In this document: positions 47,206 to 58,130 of the stretch, piece after piece
How the letters are laid out: each line of letters starts with the position of its first letter
Position numbering within the stretch: the first letter of the stretch is position 1
NCBI GenBank assembly: GCA_910589415.1
Contig: OU342635.1
Location: forward strand, 12,710,001-12,774,000
DNA length: 64,000 nt
Origin: Malachius bipustulatus
Taxonomy: Eukaryota > Arthropoda > Insecta > Coleoptera > Melyridae
Direction of reading: 5' to 3'
Position numbers and translations under genes: made by a program
Notes under the pieces: model-generated
What the model was told of the DNA's origin: nothing
What the model saw: the letters and a program-made list of their open reading frames with translations, nothing else
Databases searched by the model: none

Positions 47206-50200
47206 TGAGAATTATTAGTAATGATTAATGGAACTTTCAAACAAAATCTTGGACAGAAGAAATAAAAAAAAATTAGAGGTATAAGCAATAACTGAAAAAG
47301 CACACGCATTACTTTTGCTTTGTACATTTTCGAAAAAGAAGCAGCCTAAAATAATTGAAGATAATAAGAATACAAGAGATTCCAATTCAAAATTTCGAAT
47401 TTTATGGTGAGTTTAGTTGAATCAAAAGTGCCAGAATTTTGTTTACCTATAAGTACTCTAGTTGCCTAATATTTTTGTGGAGTGTCCTAAAAAACTATAT
47501 CTTTAAATCTTCACTCAACAGTTTTGTATGCTGTTCATAAGATGTCCTTTGTTCATGCCCATCCTGTGAACGACCGCGCGAGAGGTAATATTTAAAAAGA
47601 ATGTTATTTGTCAGCGAGAACCATAGTGACCGTGATTTGGAATTTTCTATCATTGACCACTAGTATAAAAGGAGAGGAATTACGATTCATTAAATCAATT
47701 AAATTAGAATAAATTGAAATTACTAGTGCCCCTGCGCTCCTTTGGAAACGCACCCTAAAATGGTTATACGAAATTAGCAATTTTAACCGATTTTCTAACT
47801 AGGTCACTGGTGAACTAATAACTAAAATGCAATTTTTTTGTCACATGTTTTTCTATACCTATTTCGGTTCCGAAGAGACCTTGTCAGTTTTGCCGGCTAT
47901 AGAGAGCTTCGTCGGGAATAAACGTAAGGGGAAAGCAGATGTAAGTGGCGCACGATTTGCCAGTTTGAGAGAGGTTCTTCTTTTGAATAATATTTTATGT
48001 GTATGTGAATATACGTAATACTTATAAATGTTTCTTTGTGAACGTCGATGCTCCCAAATTTATAAAAAAAATTTTGTTAACCAAAATAAATATGCTTTCT
48101 AGGTTTCTTTTCTGACAGGTAGCGGATCTTCATTTCGCGTAAAGTACCCACGGATTAGTACTTGACGAGATATCTTCGGCAGGTTTTCATCGGTGTACAA
48201 ATCTGTTAGAATTGTTTTTGAAGTGGGAATTTGATTCCTAAAAAATGCAGCATAAAATTTTCGACAAATGGCATACTTTTCTACAAACTTTGATATATTT
48301 GACGGAATAAGCTATTGGTTCAAACTATTATTCTTTACCTATAAAGTATATCCAGCTATTCATTATAGGTACTTATGTAAAACTATCTCATCACTTAAAA
48401 CTTGGAACATGAAAAGAAGCAATAAGCAAAAAGGCCATTTATGAGTTGTGAAATTTTTAAAGCCCGCCTATGGCAGTGTAAGCACACTTCTCATTTTTAG
48501 TTGCCATGTTTAATAATAGAACTTCGATTTTGGGCAAAAAAATCAGAAAGATAAGCGCGAAGACGATAAGAAGATGAATTTTCCGGGTGATTCGGATAAA
48601 AATCTAATTTAGGCGAGTTTCGAATACATTTAAAAACGATTTCTTTGAATCACCAGCATGAAGATTAAACGTTAATTCAAATATGATAAGGTGTCTTCCG
48701 ATTTGGAACCGAAGTATAGTTTTGTTAATATCATTGAAAGATTAGTTGTCCATTATATACAGCTGTTTTATAGTAGCAGGAATACTGATTTGAGAATTTT
48801 TTTCTGATGAAATAACTTAAATAATTGAAGAGGAACTTGTATTATAAGTGAGATTTTATTTCTTCAATAATTTAGAAAACTATTCGTGACCCGGAAATAA
48901 ATTTCCGAGATTTATAGCGACTAACTTTATGTTACAACTGCTGTTTTTATGGTGCTACTTTAGCTATGACAGGGCAATTACTGGGAGTACAACGCTAGGG
49001 GGAATATCCACTATCCGTGCCCACCTGACTGCGCCAGGAAGAGCTCTCCTGTCTAATAATCGTCTCCTGGGATCTGAATCTACCAATATACAACGACTAC
49101 ATTATATGCCCTAGGAAACATTCAGTGCCCAAGATATCGGCAATTCTCTGAATCTTTTGGCAATACACTTGATTTTGGGAGAGTTAAATTGGGGTAGAAA
49201 GTTTCCTAAAAGTCAGCACAATTATTCCAGTTTTCTTACTTTAATGTTTAATTAATTATTTAACACCTTTTTTATTATCTAATTAAAAATTATCTAAACA
49301 CAGCATAAAAATGATATAATATTCTGAAGAAATCGAATATTTCGTTTTTAAATTAAAGAGACTTAATTTTGATATTTGCTTTTTTTTTAAAAGAAATTTT
49401 TGTATATCTTAAATTTTTTCGCGGAAGAGTTTCTCTCATCTCAAATAATTCTGTGGATAAAGGGCTACCAGATATTATCTCGCTAAGAATTAAACTTAGT
49501 TACGCCACTGTATTGCACCCCTATTAACAAAAGAATTTTATCCCACAGGGAAGTGAAGTCTTTATATGTTTTTGAGGCCTTTGGAGATTAACGGTTAAGA
49601 TGAAATAGCATTGTTGATTTGATCACCTGTCATTTCCAGATATATAATACGAGGGAATAAGCGATTAAGCGGGCATATAACAAAACCATTGCTTTTTAAA
49701 AACAAAACCCCCAGAGACTGTATCGCCGGTCGTAAGGCTGCTAATGTCAGAGCAATCAGCCTTATGCTAGACAGACGGCTATTACGTGGAATTCTTGCCA
49801 TTAGAACGTTTAACATCATCACCGCTCCCCCACACTAATTCACCATCAAAAAATGTACTTTGTATTTCTCCTCTTAAAACTTGCATTTAATCTCTCTGGC
49901 TGAGTACAGACGGACTCTGCTGAAATGAGAGCTGCATAACTTGAGCTATTGTTTGAGAGAATTCACAAAACTTCTCTTATATTTTATATTTTGTATCTAA
50001 ATGAATTCAAAAGCAGACATGCTGAAAGAATGCTCTTTGTAAAAAATTCGTATGTATGGGACCCTAAAATAAAATACATAACGTAAGTAAACTGGCATTC
50101 CAGACTTCATTTGCTGTAAAATTCATATTTTTTCATTTTACATACGCAAAGGTTTGTAAAGGGTGATTAGAATGGGATGCATGGCTAATGAGTATTTGAT

Positions 50201-50752
50201 AAATTTTGCCAAGTAGAGGTAATTCCCATCATACTGACCAAAATGTTATTTCATTTCAATCATTTTTGCGATAAATGAATTTTTAATGACACTCATCATA
50301 CTACTATAATAATTATACTACAAAATGATGAGGTCAACAAATTTTTAAACATTTCCATCATTTAAACATTAATCAACGATATCGTATTTATGATACATTT
50401 ATAAAAAGGTTTTTTATACTTTAATCTGTCCTACAAGAGCAATCAATGGGTATAGATATACCTGTATAGAACCTCGGACAGGTGTTACTTCAACTATAGA
50501 AGAGTAGCCTTCTGTCTAGGACCTCATTCAGCGGGAGGGTGGTCATGTCACTGTGTTTATTAGATTCGGTAACAAGTGTTAAAATGATTGATCTTTCAAT
50601 CAAACTGCAGTTGATTCTTTCCATTTTTAGAACCGAGACCGAGTTTTTGTCTATCTATTGTAAGACGAGTGTGGGGCGCTCTGAGGGCTCTTTTGGATAG
50701 GGTAACACTGACGCTTACTAGGGTAGAGCATTCTCGGTAGCAAAAAAAGGGG
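47206..50752. other. 3.5 kb with no recognised gene
   Basis: AT-rich. The frames at 47827-48018, 48929-49114 and 49595-49822 (minus) match no family that I know. Probably intronic or intergenic. Confidence 0.45.
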
Positions 50753-50754
50753 GC

Positions 50755-51790
50755 CGGTGCATTATCACTCACTCTGATTTTTGGATTTTTTTTTTGCATG
50801 AGTCGTTAATCTACGCTCAATTTAGATGATATCTTGAAAAAAAATTGCGAACCGTTAATAAAATATCGAGAAAATTGAGTTTGAAATATCGCAAAATTGC
50901 CCAAAAATGACACTTCATGTCCAGTTAAATTCACTAAACTGACAGATTCGTAGAACTGAGAATGATCATGTTGTGCAGCGTTGTCATATCTATTATTTAT
51001 TACTAACATCTTGTGAAATAAAAATATTTGGTGTAATTTGCGAAGGTTATTGTTTTAATTTAAGAATTTCAAATATTTCTATTCAGAAATACATCAAAAG
51101 TTATAAATGGTCCATGCGAGAGGGCAAGGAAAATATTACAGAGGCCGTCAAATAGATAATAGGCCATAAGACTGGTTATTAAAGTTATGTTTGAATATTT
51201 TCAGACTGATAATGTACCAATTCATAATTAACTAAATAAAACACATTTTTGATTTTGATTTATTTCCTCTTATAAAAAATCACATCATAAAACACGAGTT
51301 TTTAATTTTAAAATAATATATTATTGACATTATTGACCATAACAACGTGACAACGTCGCAAAACATTATATTTTATTGAAGTGTCCATGAATGACATTGT
51401 TGACATTTCGATTATTGCCTCACGGCTTTGTTGTGAATTATTCAACTCATTAAAGGTTATGTCAGTTTAATTAATTATCATCGAAAATTAAAAACCATTT
51501 TTAGAAGTTATCCTACACATTTAAGAAATGAAACTGGTAAAACGAGTTCAGGGAATGTATTCTAGTTACTATTTATGGAGTGTTGTCAGTGCAGCGCTAT
51601 ATTTTGTCCAAAAAATCGTGATGAACGATCATCAATTTGGACCAAATGTTGAGCTTTAAAGTGTTTTTTTTTTTGTAAATTTATGGACCGTTCGCAATTT
51701 TTTTTGCTTATATCGTCTATTTTTAAGGTAATCTTGCCCCCTATATAGAAATTTTCCCAAAAATCAGAGTGAGTGATAATGCACCCGAAC
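50755..51790. mobile_element. ~1-kb element with inverted ends GGTGCATTATCACTCACTC
   Basis: GGTGCATTATCACTCACTCT near 50757 is mirrored at the right by AGAGTGAGTGATAATGCACC near 51767. Imperfect pairing continues inward through AAAAAATTGCGAACCG / CGTTCGCAATTTTTTT. The interior has no recognisable coding sequence. Class unknown. Confidence 0.55.
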
Positions 51791-51794
51791 CGGT

Positions 51795-54700
51795 ATTACA
51801 ACTTTTTTCATCATGCTAACTGGAAATAGGAGCTAAGCTAATAGAATTTAAAACGTTAAACGTATAGGTAATAATATTAGACGTCAGATTATGACTTTAA
51901 CGTAGGTAACGTAATAAAAGATTGAAGCCAAAATCATAAAAAGTACCTAGTAAGTTTACGATGCTGAAAGTAAAGATTTGCTCCAGTTATCCACTCGAAG
52001 CAACAAAAGTTACATATATAGGTACTTAATAGAACATTTTACAATAAGCTTTGTTCAGTCTCAAATAATTGGCCATTTTATAACGCATTATGGACCTAAA
52101 TTGACTATCTGAATACGTCCACAATAATAATTGATCAAACATCCCCTAAATTGTTTACGTAGCTATTGTTTCACCATCAGCATCAGCATCTATTACAGAT
52201 TCTGCAGGTGCAACTATACTGGTACATTCACGTCCGACCGCATAGTCATCATCATCATCAGTCCGTGGATCTGCGATTCATGGCAGTGCGGTGGGTTTTC
52301 CTAGGCTCGATATTAAATAAAGCACGGTCCGTCTGACGTGGCGTGTGCCGTGAATGTGAACCGACGCATGTCGTCGGGCCGCCGCGACGTCCACCCTCGA
52401 CAGAGATGCGAGAACGTCGATATCGCCGCAAGGGCCACTCCGGTGACTCGACGAGCTCTGTCCATACAGAATGTATACTGTGATTTTTCGCTCTATAAAA
52501 AACTCCCTTCATAATCATAATAAAAGTGCTTAAGCCCTGTCTGTTTTCAAGTTAAATGGGGCGTTACGAAATCGATATGAATAATATGAAAGTAGAAAGA
52601 TTGCAATTTTATTGCGAGCTATTCAATATATTTTATAAAACAAAATAAAATAAAAATAATCGCTTGGATTTAAGAAGACTATTCTTCTTAGATCTGGACT
52701 AATAATTATTCAGAATTACTGCTGTCTATTTTTATGATAATAAAATTACCTAAATAATAACATTTGTATAACATTTGTCCCAAAATATCGTTAAAATAAA
52801 CAAAGCTCATCTAATACTTCACCTAGAAATGATGTATGTGGAACTGGATAATATTACTGTGTATTGTTTCAAAACTCCTAGAATCCTGTCCGCAGCTAAT
52901 CCTTGAATTATTCCACCACGGACTGTTATTAAAGGCGTACAATAATAACGAAAGCCCTATAACTTGAGGGCCTATATTCCATCTAAACACAAAATGATCA
53001 AATATTGTTTATTTTATTGTTCCCGGAAAAGCAACACTGTATCATATGCCAGCGCATGGACAGCTATATTCATCCAGTTCAAGGCAGTGCTGCTTTATAT
53101 TTTATTTTCTGACTCGCCTTTTTCTTGGTTGAAATTTTTCGTCCCTCGTGCCAATTTAACACATCTCTCTAGATTTTAACGTGTTTCTACTACAGCCTAG
53201 TATTGTGGAGTTTATTAAGCTGACAACCGTCCTGATGATGGGTAAAACCGGAAAACGATAGGCGAGCAAATTACGAATGTCCTGTTTGTGAGGATGATGA
53301 CTAAAGAATGACTATTATTATTATTACTCGTGGTGTAGGTATCGCAATAACATAAGCCTCGTTTAAAAAAAATAAATAAATAAATAAAATACTCGCCCTG
53401 ACTATTATTGGGTAACGACAAAATTGTTTCATTAAATTTTTACTATCAAGAAAGCATGCTTGGGAATTATTCGTGATAGCTATAGCTAAGGAGCGGGGGG
53501 AGGGAGCTGATGATCTTGGATGATAGGTCCCCACCGTACACCTAACCTTATGCATTTTCTCGCTATAGTAAAGTTTTCTACAGTGTTATTAGTTCGTCCC
53601 AGGACTATCATAGATTGGATGCACCTATCGAAGCGTTTTTATTTTTATCTGCACGACATTACTGAATATTAGAGTCGGAAATGGGGTACATGGAATTGAA
53701 ATCTCGTTTTACTTTGACCTTATCTTGCATTGCTAGTTGTATGAAACTTTACCCATTCAAGCAGTAGATATTATGTGATCACTTTACTAAGTTTCGCAAA
53801 GCAACGGCTCACAGATGACATGGTTAAGGGAGAACGTAATATCGTTCCATACATTCAGTTGAAAACACTGCTGCGTTCAAAGAACATAAGCTTGAGCATT
53901 ATGTGCATGTACATATTATGAAACATAAAATATTTGCATGGCCTGGAAGTTCAGTTGATTTTTTTTTACTTGTACAAGATTTTATACAGATTAAACTACA
54001 TCAAAATCTTACTGCTTATTTAAGCAAAAATCAATGAATGAATGAATTTCAGCTACTTTCATTGAATTTCGGCTTTGATTAAGAGACTTCAAGTCTCCTC
54101 TATTAAAGGTTTAGGATTTGAAATCGCTGTTGCTTTATTTAATAAACCAAATAAAATAAATCTTATGAAGGGAAGGATTCACCTGAGTTGGTATTCAAGA
54201 ACGAGGCTTATAACGTGACCAAAGCGTAATATTTGTTTATAAACGAGAACGAGTGTGCTATCATCGTTCGTAGGAACAAGAGAGAGAGAAGCATAATATG
54301 CGAGAACGAGAATTGTCGAGGAAATTCTGGCTGTCGGTCAAGTTTTTTTTTCGTCAATTTAAACCATAATACCTATGTCGTGTATAGATTGTTAAGCTTC
54401 ACGTACTATTTGAAGCAAAAAATTGTTTTGCTTTTACAAAAAGTACAAAGGCACCTGGATTATGGCTTTCACATTTTTTATGCTATTATAGTCGAGCTAT
54501 TAGTTCGATATCACAACAAATCGCGGAATGACATAAAGGCTACGCTGTACATCATTTTAATAGGTGAAAATAATGGATTCTAATTTTCCAAGAACGCATA
54601 GAAAAAAATTGGCCACTTCTGCGCATAATTACTGTTCAGAAGCTACTGGACAGTTTCACAGAAAATTTATACTGTTAAATATCAGATGATTGCGTTTTCA

Positions 54701-54870
54701 ATTACGTGAAAACTAATTATCCGACAGCGTCACACAGAGGAAGTCACACAGGAAGTACGAACGTTTCAAGATATTTTAAAGTTATAAATCAGAGGCAAAC
54801 GTACTCCCTTTACATTTACGATAGATGGGTAGAAAACTGTGCGCTTAAGATCTGAGGGCTAGTTCTCATG
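51795..54870. other. Spacer with a GC-richer island and simple repeats
   Basis: 52255-52470 is markedly GC-rich (CGTCGGGCCGCCGCGACGTC) within AT-rich DNA, preceded by a CAT repeat at about 52244-52260. An AAAT repeat lies at about 53368-53389 and an ATT repeat near 53312. Frames at 52258-52518 (minus) and 54233-54583 (116 codons, plus) match nothing I know; the former could be part of a host exon but has no motif. Confidence 0.4.
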
Positions 54871-54930
54871 TGATGGCACCGGTGGTATTCCGTTACTATT
54901 TTTGTCAGAAACTGGTTGCTTGGTCTATAT
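54871..54930. repeat. Solitary copy of the 62441/63066 repeat end
   Basis: TGATGGCACCGGTGGTATTC followed by CGTTACTAT and, slightly farther, TTGCTTGGTCTA parallels 63065-63135. No partner arm nearby. Confidence 0.65.
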
Positions 54931-55074
54931 TTCATCGCCCTGTATACCTACATATTCACTTTACGCCCATGGAGACTTTTGATCACCATAAAAAGTTAAA
55001 TAACATATTTGAATTTCATAAATTTTAATCGAATTTTCATATGATCCGTGCGGGGTCCTTTCTCAAAGAAATTA

Positions 55075-55250
55075 ATTTTTTTTGAATTTAATAAGTATCA
55101 AAAATATGTTATTTATATCGGTGGTTTGTTGTTTATTTTTAAAGGATTCTATTATTTCGGATTCCAAGCATATAATCTGGTCAATGGATGAACGCCCGCG
55201 ACGAAATCCACTCTGTGTGTTAGTCAGGAACCCTTTAATCTCCAAGAACC
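55075..55250 (-). pseudogene. Inverted 5' segment of the LINE reverse transcriptase
   Basis: On the minus strand the frame reads FLEIKGFLTNTQSGFRRGR, then SSIDQIICLESEIIESFKNK, the fingers region before motif A of non-LTR reverse transcriptases (..GFR.GRST.D....L...I...). It sits head-to-head with the forward segment, which resumes at NFLTNRTF. The sequence between (motif A and neighbours) is absent. Confidence 0.7.
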
Positions 55251-56076
55251 ACAGGAACTTTCTTACTAACAGGACGTTCAACGTCAGAGTTGACGGACAT
55301 TTCTCCAACACTTTTCGGCAAAAAAACGTATTGCCTCAAGGATCTGTTCTTAGCCCTACTCTATTTCTCGTTGCAATAAATGACATCACACAAAATTTGA
55401 ACAAACCAATAAAGTCGTCGCTATACGTAGACGATCTTGCCATATATTGCAGAGGGAAATACACCGCAACATCAGATAAGCTGTTACAGCAAGCGATATC
55501 AGAGTTGGAGAAATGGACCAAAACTAACGGGATGCAGTTCTCGGCGACCAAAACTAAATGTATGCAGTTTAGCAGACAAAAAAAGCTAACAAACCCACCA
55601 AAACTCACGATCTACAATAAACAGATAGAACATGTTACGGAGTTTAGGTTTTTGGGAATGATCCTTGACAAAAAATTAACATGGGTACCGCATATAAAAA
55701 CGTTAAACAATGAATGTCACCTCAGAATTAATATTATGAAGTCTTTATCAAACCTAAAATGGGGAGCTGACCGAGACACGTTAATGTACATCTTTAGAAC
55801 CCTGATCAGATCAAAGCTCGATTACGGCTGCATAGCTTATCAGTCCGCGAAAGGCAAAATTTTAAAATCCTCGCTTCATCACAAAAAATGTTACTGGAAA
55901 TTATTAACAACTACCAGACATATGAACAAATATATACCTACTGATGCGTCAAAAATACAAAATAGCATGGGAGCGGCCTTCCTACACATTCACATAGCAT
56001 CTAGAAAGTTCAAACTTCCAAAGTATAGCACCATCCACTCAGCTGAACTTTTCAGCATCCTACAGGCTACGAAATA
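55250..56076 (+). pseudogene. LINE reverse transcriptase plus first half of RNase H
   Basis: Copies LINE RNA into DNA in the family. Seen: NFLTNRTFNV, the motif-B box LPQGSVLSPTLF, the catalytic box SLYVDDLAIYC (YVDD at 55424-55435), the thumb-side motif FRFLGMILDKKLTW, and SKLDYGCIAYQSA. Only about 25 residues later comes the RNase H start YIPTDASKIQNSMGAAF (first catalytic Asp) and SAELFSILQA (catalytic Glu). In the family a segment of well over 100 residues normally separates the reverse transcriptase thumb and RNase H, so an internal deletion near 55880-55920 is likely. The open frame from 55082 starts in the inverted 5' part and is not the true start. Confidence 0.8.
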
Positions 56077-56078
56077 TA

Positions 56079-57418
56079 CAGGGTGTATCTAAATAACACC
56101 GAAAAAAATTAAGGGGTGATTCTGTGATGAAAATTAAGGGGGGTATTTGGTATAGAATTTTTTGAAAAAACTCTCCCCGAAAAAGTTACACCCCTCCGAA
56201 GAATAAAAAAAAAATGGTTTTTATTTTTTATTTTCCCTGTATATTAAGCTAAAGACACGAAAATTGGTAAATAATAATTGTCAATGAAACTACATATCGA
56301 TACGTTTTTGCCAGACTATCGTAAGTGACATTTTACAGGAGACGATTTTTTATTGTTATTTTTACTCGGTTGTACAAAACCTTACCATTTTGTGTGTAAG
56401 TTCGTTATTAGGTAATATTAGTTATTCATAATAACCTTACAATACTATGGCAGAACTTCTGGAGACATGTGATGCTTACGATAGACCCCAAATCTCATTT
56501 TCAGCAAAAATGTCACTTACGATAGTCTGGCAAAAACGTATCGATATTTTGAATTTTTTTCAACCCTGAAGTATGCTTAGAAGGGATTGAAATAGTCAAC
56601 CCCTAAGATATTTTACCTTACAATTTTTTTTAGATTAAAATTTTTCTTTAAAAAAAAACACGGCTGAATAACTCAATTAATCTACAAACTTTTTTATCTC
56701 CATAAGTTTTTTCTGAAACTTGCGCACTTAAGAGAAAAAAATAAATGTATTGCAAGCTCATGTTATAAATAGAGTGTTTTATTGAACAATAGCCAACCAA
56801 AAAATTAGGCAAAGATTCTTACAACTAAAACAATAGTAAGCAAAGAATGAAAAAAGAAACTGTCGAAGGTCAACAATACAATAATAATGCTATCAGTATT
56901 ATTGTTTTTATGAATGTCACTGCAAAGCACAGACCACTAGACCTTAAGGCAAAATATCCTCGCGTTAGCTCATCTTTGTGAAAATGCATTTTATTTATTT
57001 TTTTTCTCGTAAATGCTTAAGTTTTCGAAACAACTTGTGAAGATAAAAAAGTTTGTAGATTCATTGAGCTATTCAGCCGTGATATTTTAGAGAAAATTTT
57101 TAATCTAAAAAAAAAAATTTTTTTATGGTAAAATATCTTAGGGGTTGACTATTTCAATCCCTTCTAAGCATACATCAGGGTTGAAAAAAATTCAAAATAG
57201 TATGTAGTTTCATTGACAATTAATATTTACCAATTTTCGTGTCTTTAGCTTAATATACAGGGAAAATAAAAAATAAAAACCATTTTTTCTTAATTCTTCG
57301 GAGGGGTGTTACTTTTTCGGGGAGAGTTTTTTCGAAAAATTCTATACCAAATACCCCCTTTAATTTTCATCACAGAATCACCCCTTAATTTTTTTCGGTG
57401 TTATTTAGATACACCCTG
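56079..57418. mobile_element. Palindromic CAGGGTGTATCTAAA element inside the LINE
   Basis: TA-flanked (56077-56078, 57419-57420). CAGGGTGTATCTAAATAACA is mirrored at the right end, and the arms are complementary over several hundred bases (for example AAGGGGTGATTCTGTGATG against CATCACAGAATCACCCC). The loop is about 56760-56980. The left arm alone contains a further insertion (56297-56544). Without this element and one TA, the RNase H frame of the LINE would run through. Confidence 0.85.
56297..56544. mobile_element. 248-bp MITE with perfect 38-bp inverted repeats, nested in a palindrome arm
   Basis: Starts TCGATACGTTTTTGCCAGAC and ends with its exact complement; 38 bases pair perfectly (to ...GTGACATTTT). 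TA flanks each side (56295-56296, 56545-56546). The opposite arm of the host palindrome lacks it (CTACATACTATTTTG at about 57195-57210 when read inverted), giving an empty-site comparison within the same molecule. Confidence 0.85.
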
Positions 57419-57420
57419 TA

Positions 57421-58070
57421 TAAACACTACTGATACAAAAGAATACCTGATTTTCACAGACTCCCTTAGCGCTATTCACACCATATCCCAATATGATACG
57501 GAACACCCCGTCGCCAGCGACATTCAGGAAGAAATATCTCACACAACAGTCCTTGGAAAAATAATAAAACTAATCTGGATTCCTTCTCACCAGGGAATAA
57601 AAGGAAATGAAATGGTAGACCAACTAGCCAAGGAAGCAGCAGTCGACGGAGAAAAAACAGACCTAGCCATAACGGTTGACATCAAAAGCTCGCTAAAGCT
57701 CTCAATAATGAGGAAATGGCAGGAAGAATGGAAGAATACCCCCCAGAAACTGTGCAAAATAAAACCAAACACCCGACCTTGGCCGTCACAAGAAAACCGC
57801 AAACCTGATGTAGACCTAAACCGCTTCCGAATCGGTCATACAGCCCTCACCCACAAACACCTACTAGACAAATCTCCGCCCCCTACATGCGACACCTGCC
57901 TTACTCCACTCACCGTTGAACATATCATACTACATTGTAGAAAATATAATATACAACGAAAAAAGTACAAATTAGAAAACATTATTAACATATCAGAAGC
58001 CTTAAACAGACATAATACCGACAATGTACTTGACTACATCAAACACACAGACCTACTGCACAGGCTATAA
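57421..58070 (+). pseudogene. LINE RNase H (second half) and C-terminal zinc knuckle
   Basis: Begins directly after the inserted element. YLIFTDSLSAIHTI holds the third catalytic Asp of RNase H and WIPSHQGIKGNEMVDQLAKE the His/Asn/Asp motif, so together with 56000-56076 the domain's DEDD set is complete. After RFRIGHTALTHKHLL comes CDTCLTPLTVEHIILHC, the CX2C...HX4C knuckle usual at the end of I/jockey-type ORF2. The frame is open to the stop at 58068. The upstream ATG at 57306 lies in the inserted palindrome and is not a real start. Confidence 0.8.
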
Positions 58071-58130
58071 AATCACGAAAGGCGCTAATAATTTTAGCAT
58101 TGATGCGCCAAAAATTTTTACTAAAAAAAA

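Larger units (their letters stand above)
55075..58130 (+). mobile_element. I/jockey-like LINE, 5'-inverted and interrupted
   Basis: Order of parts: a segment on the minus strand (about 55250 down to 55075) encoding early reverse transcriptase (GFRRGRSSIDQI); a forward segment with reverse transcriptase motifs and the start of RNase H (55250-56076); an inserted palindromic element (56079-57418); then the rest of RNase H and a C-terminal zinc knuckle to the stop at 58068-58070. The 3' UTR has the hairpin GGCGCTAATAATTTTAGC / ATTGATGCGCC and ends in an A-rich tail near 58115-58130. It lacks ORF1, the endonuclease and most of the reverse transcriptase. Confidence 0.8.

Noticed and set aside
52258..52518. 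86-codon minus-strand frame in the GC-rich island as a host gene
   Set aside because: Arg/Ser-rich translation typical of random GC-rich DNA; no domain or splice support.
54233..54583. 116-codon frame with basic N-terminus
   Set aside because: No recognisable domain, AT-driven composition, no splice or start context that stands out.
55082..55250. N-terminal ~56 residues of the 336-codon open frame as part of a LINE protein
   Set aside because: The opposite strand of this interval carries the recognisable reverse transcriptase codons, so the forward frame here is a shadow across an inversion.
57306..57420. ATG at 57306 as start of the RNase H protein
   Set aside because: It lies in the right arm of an inserted palindromic element; homology begins only after the element.
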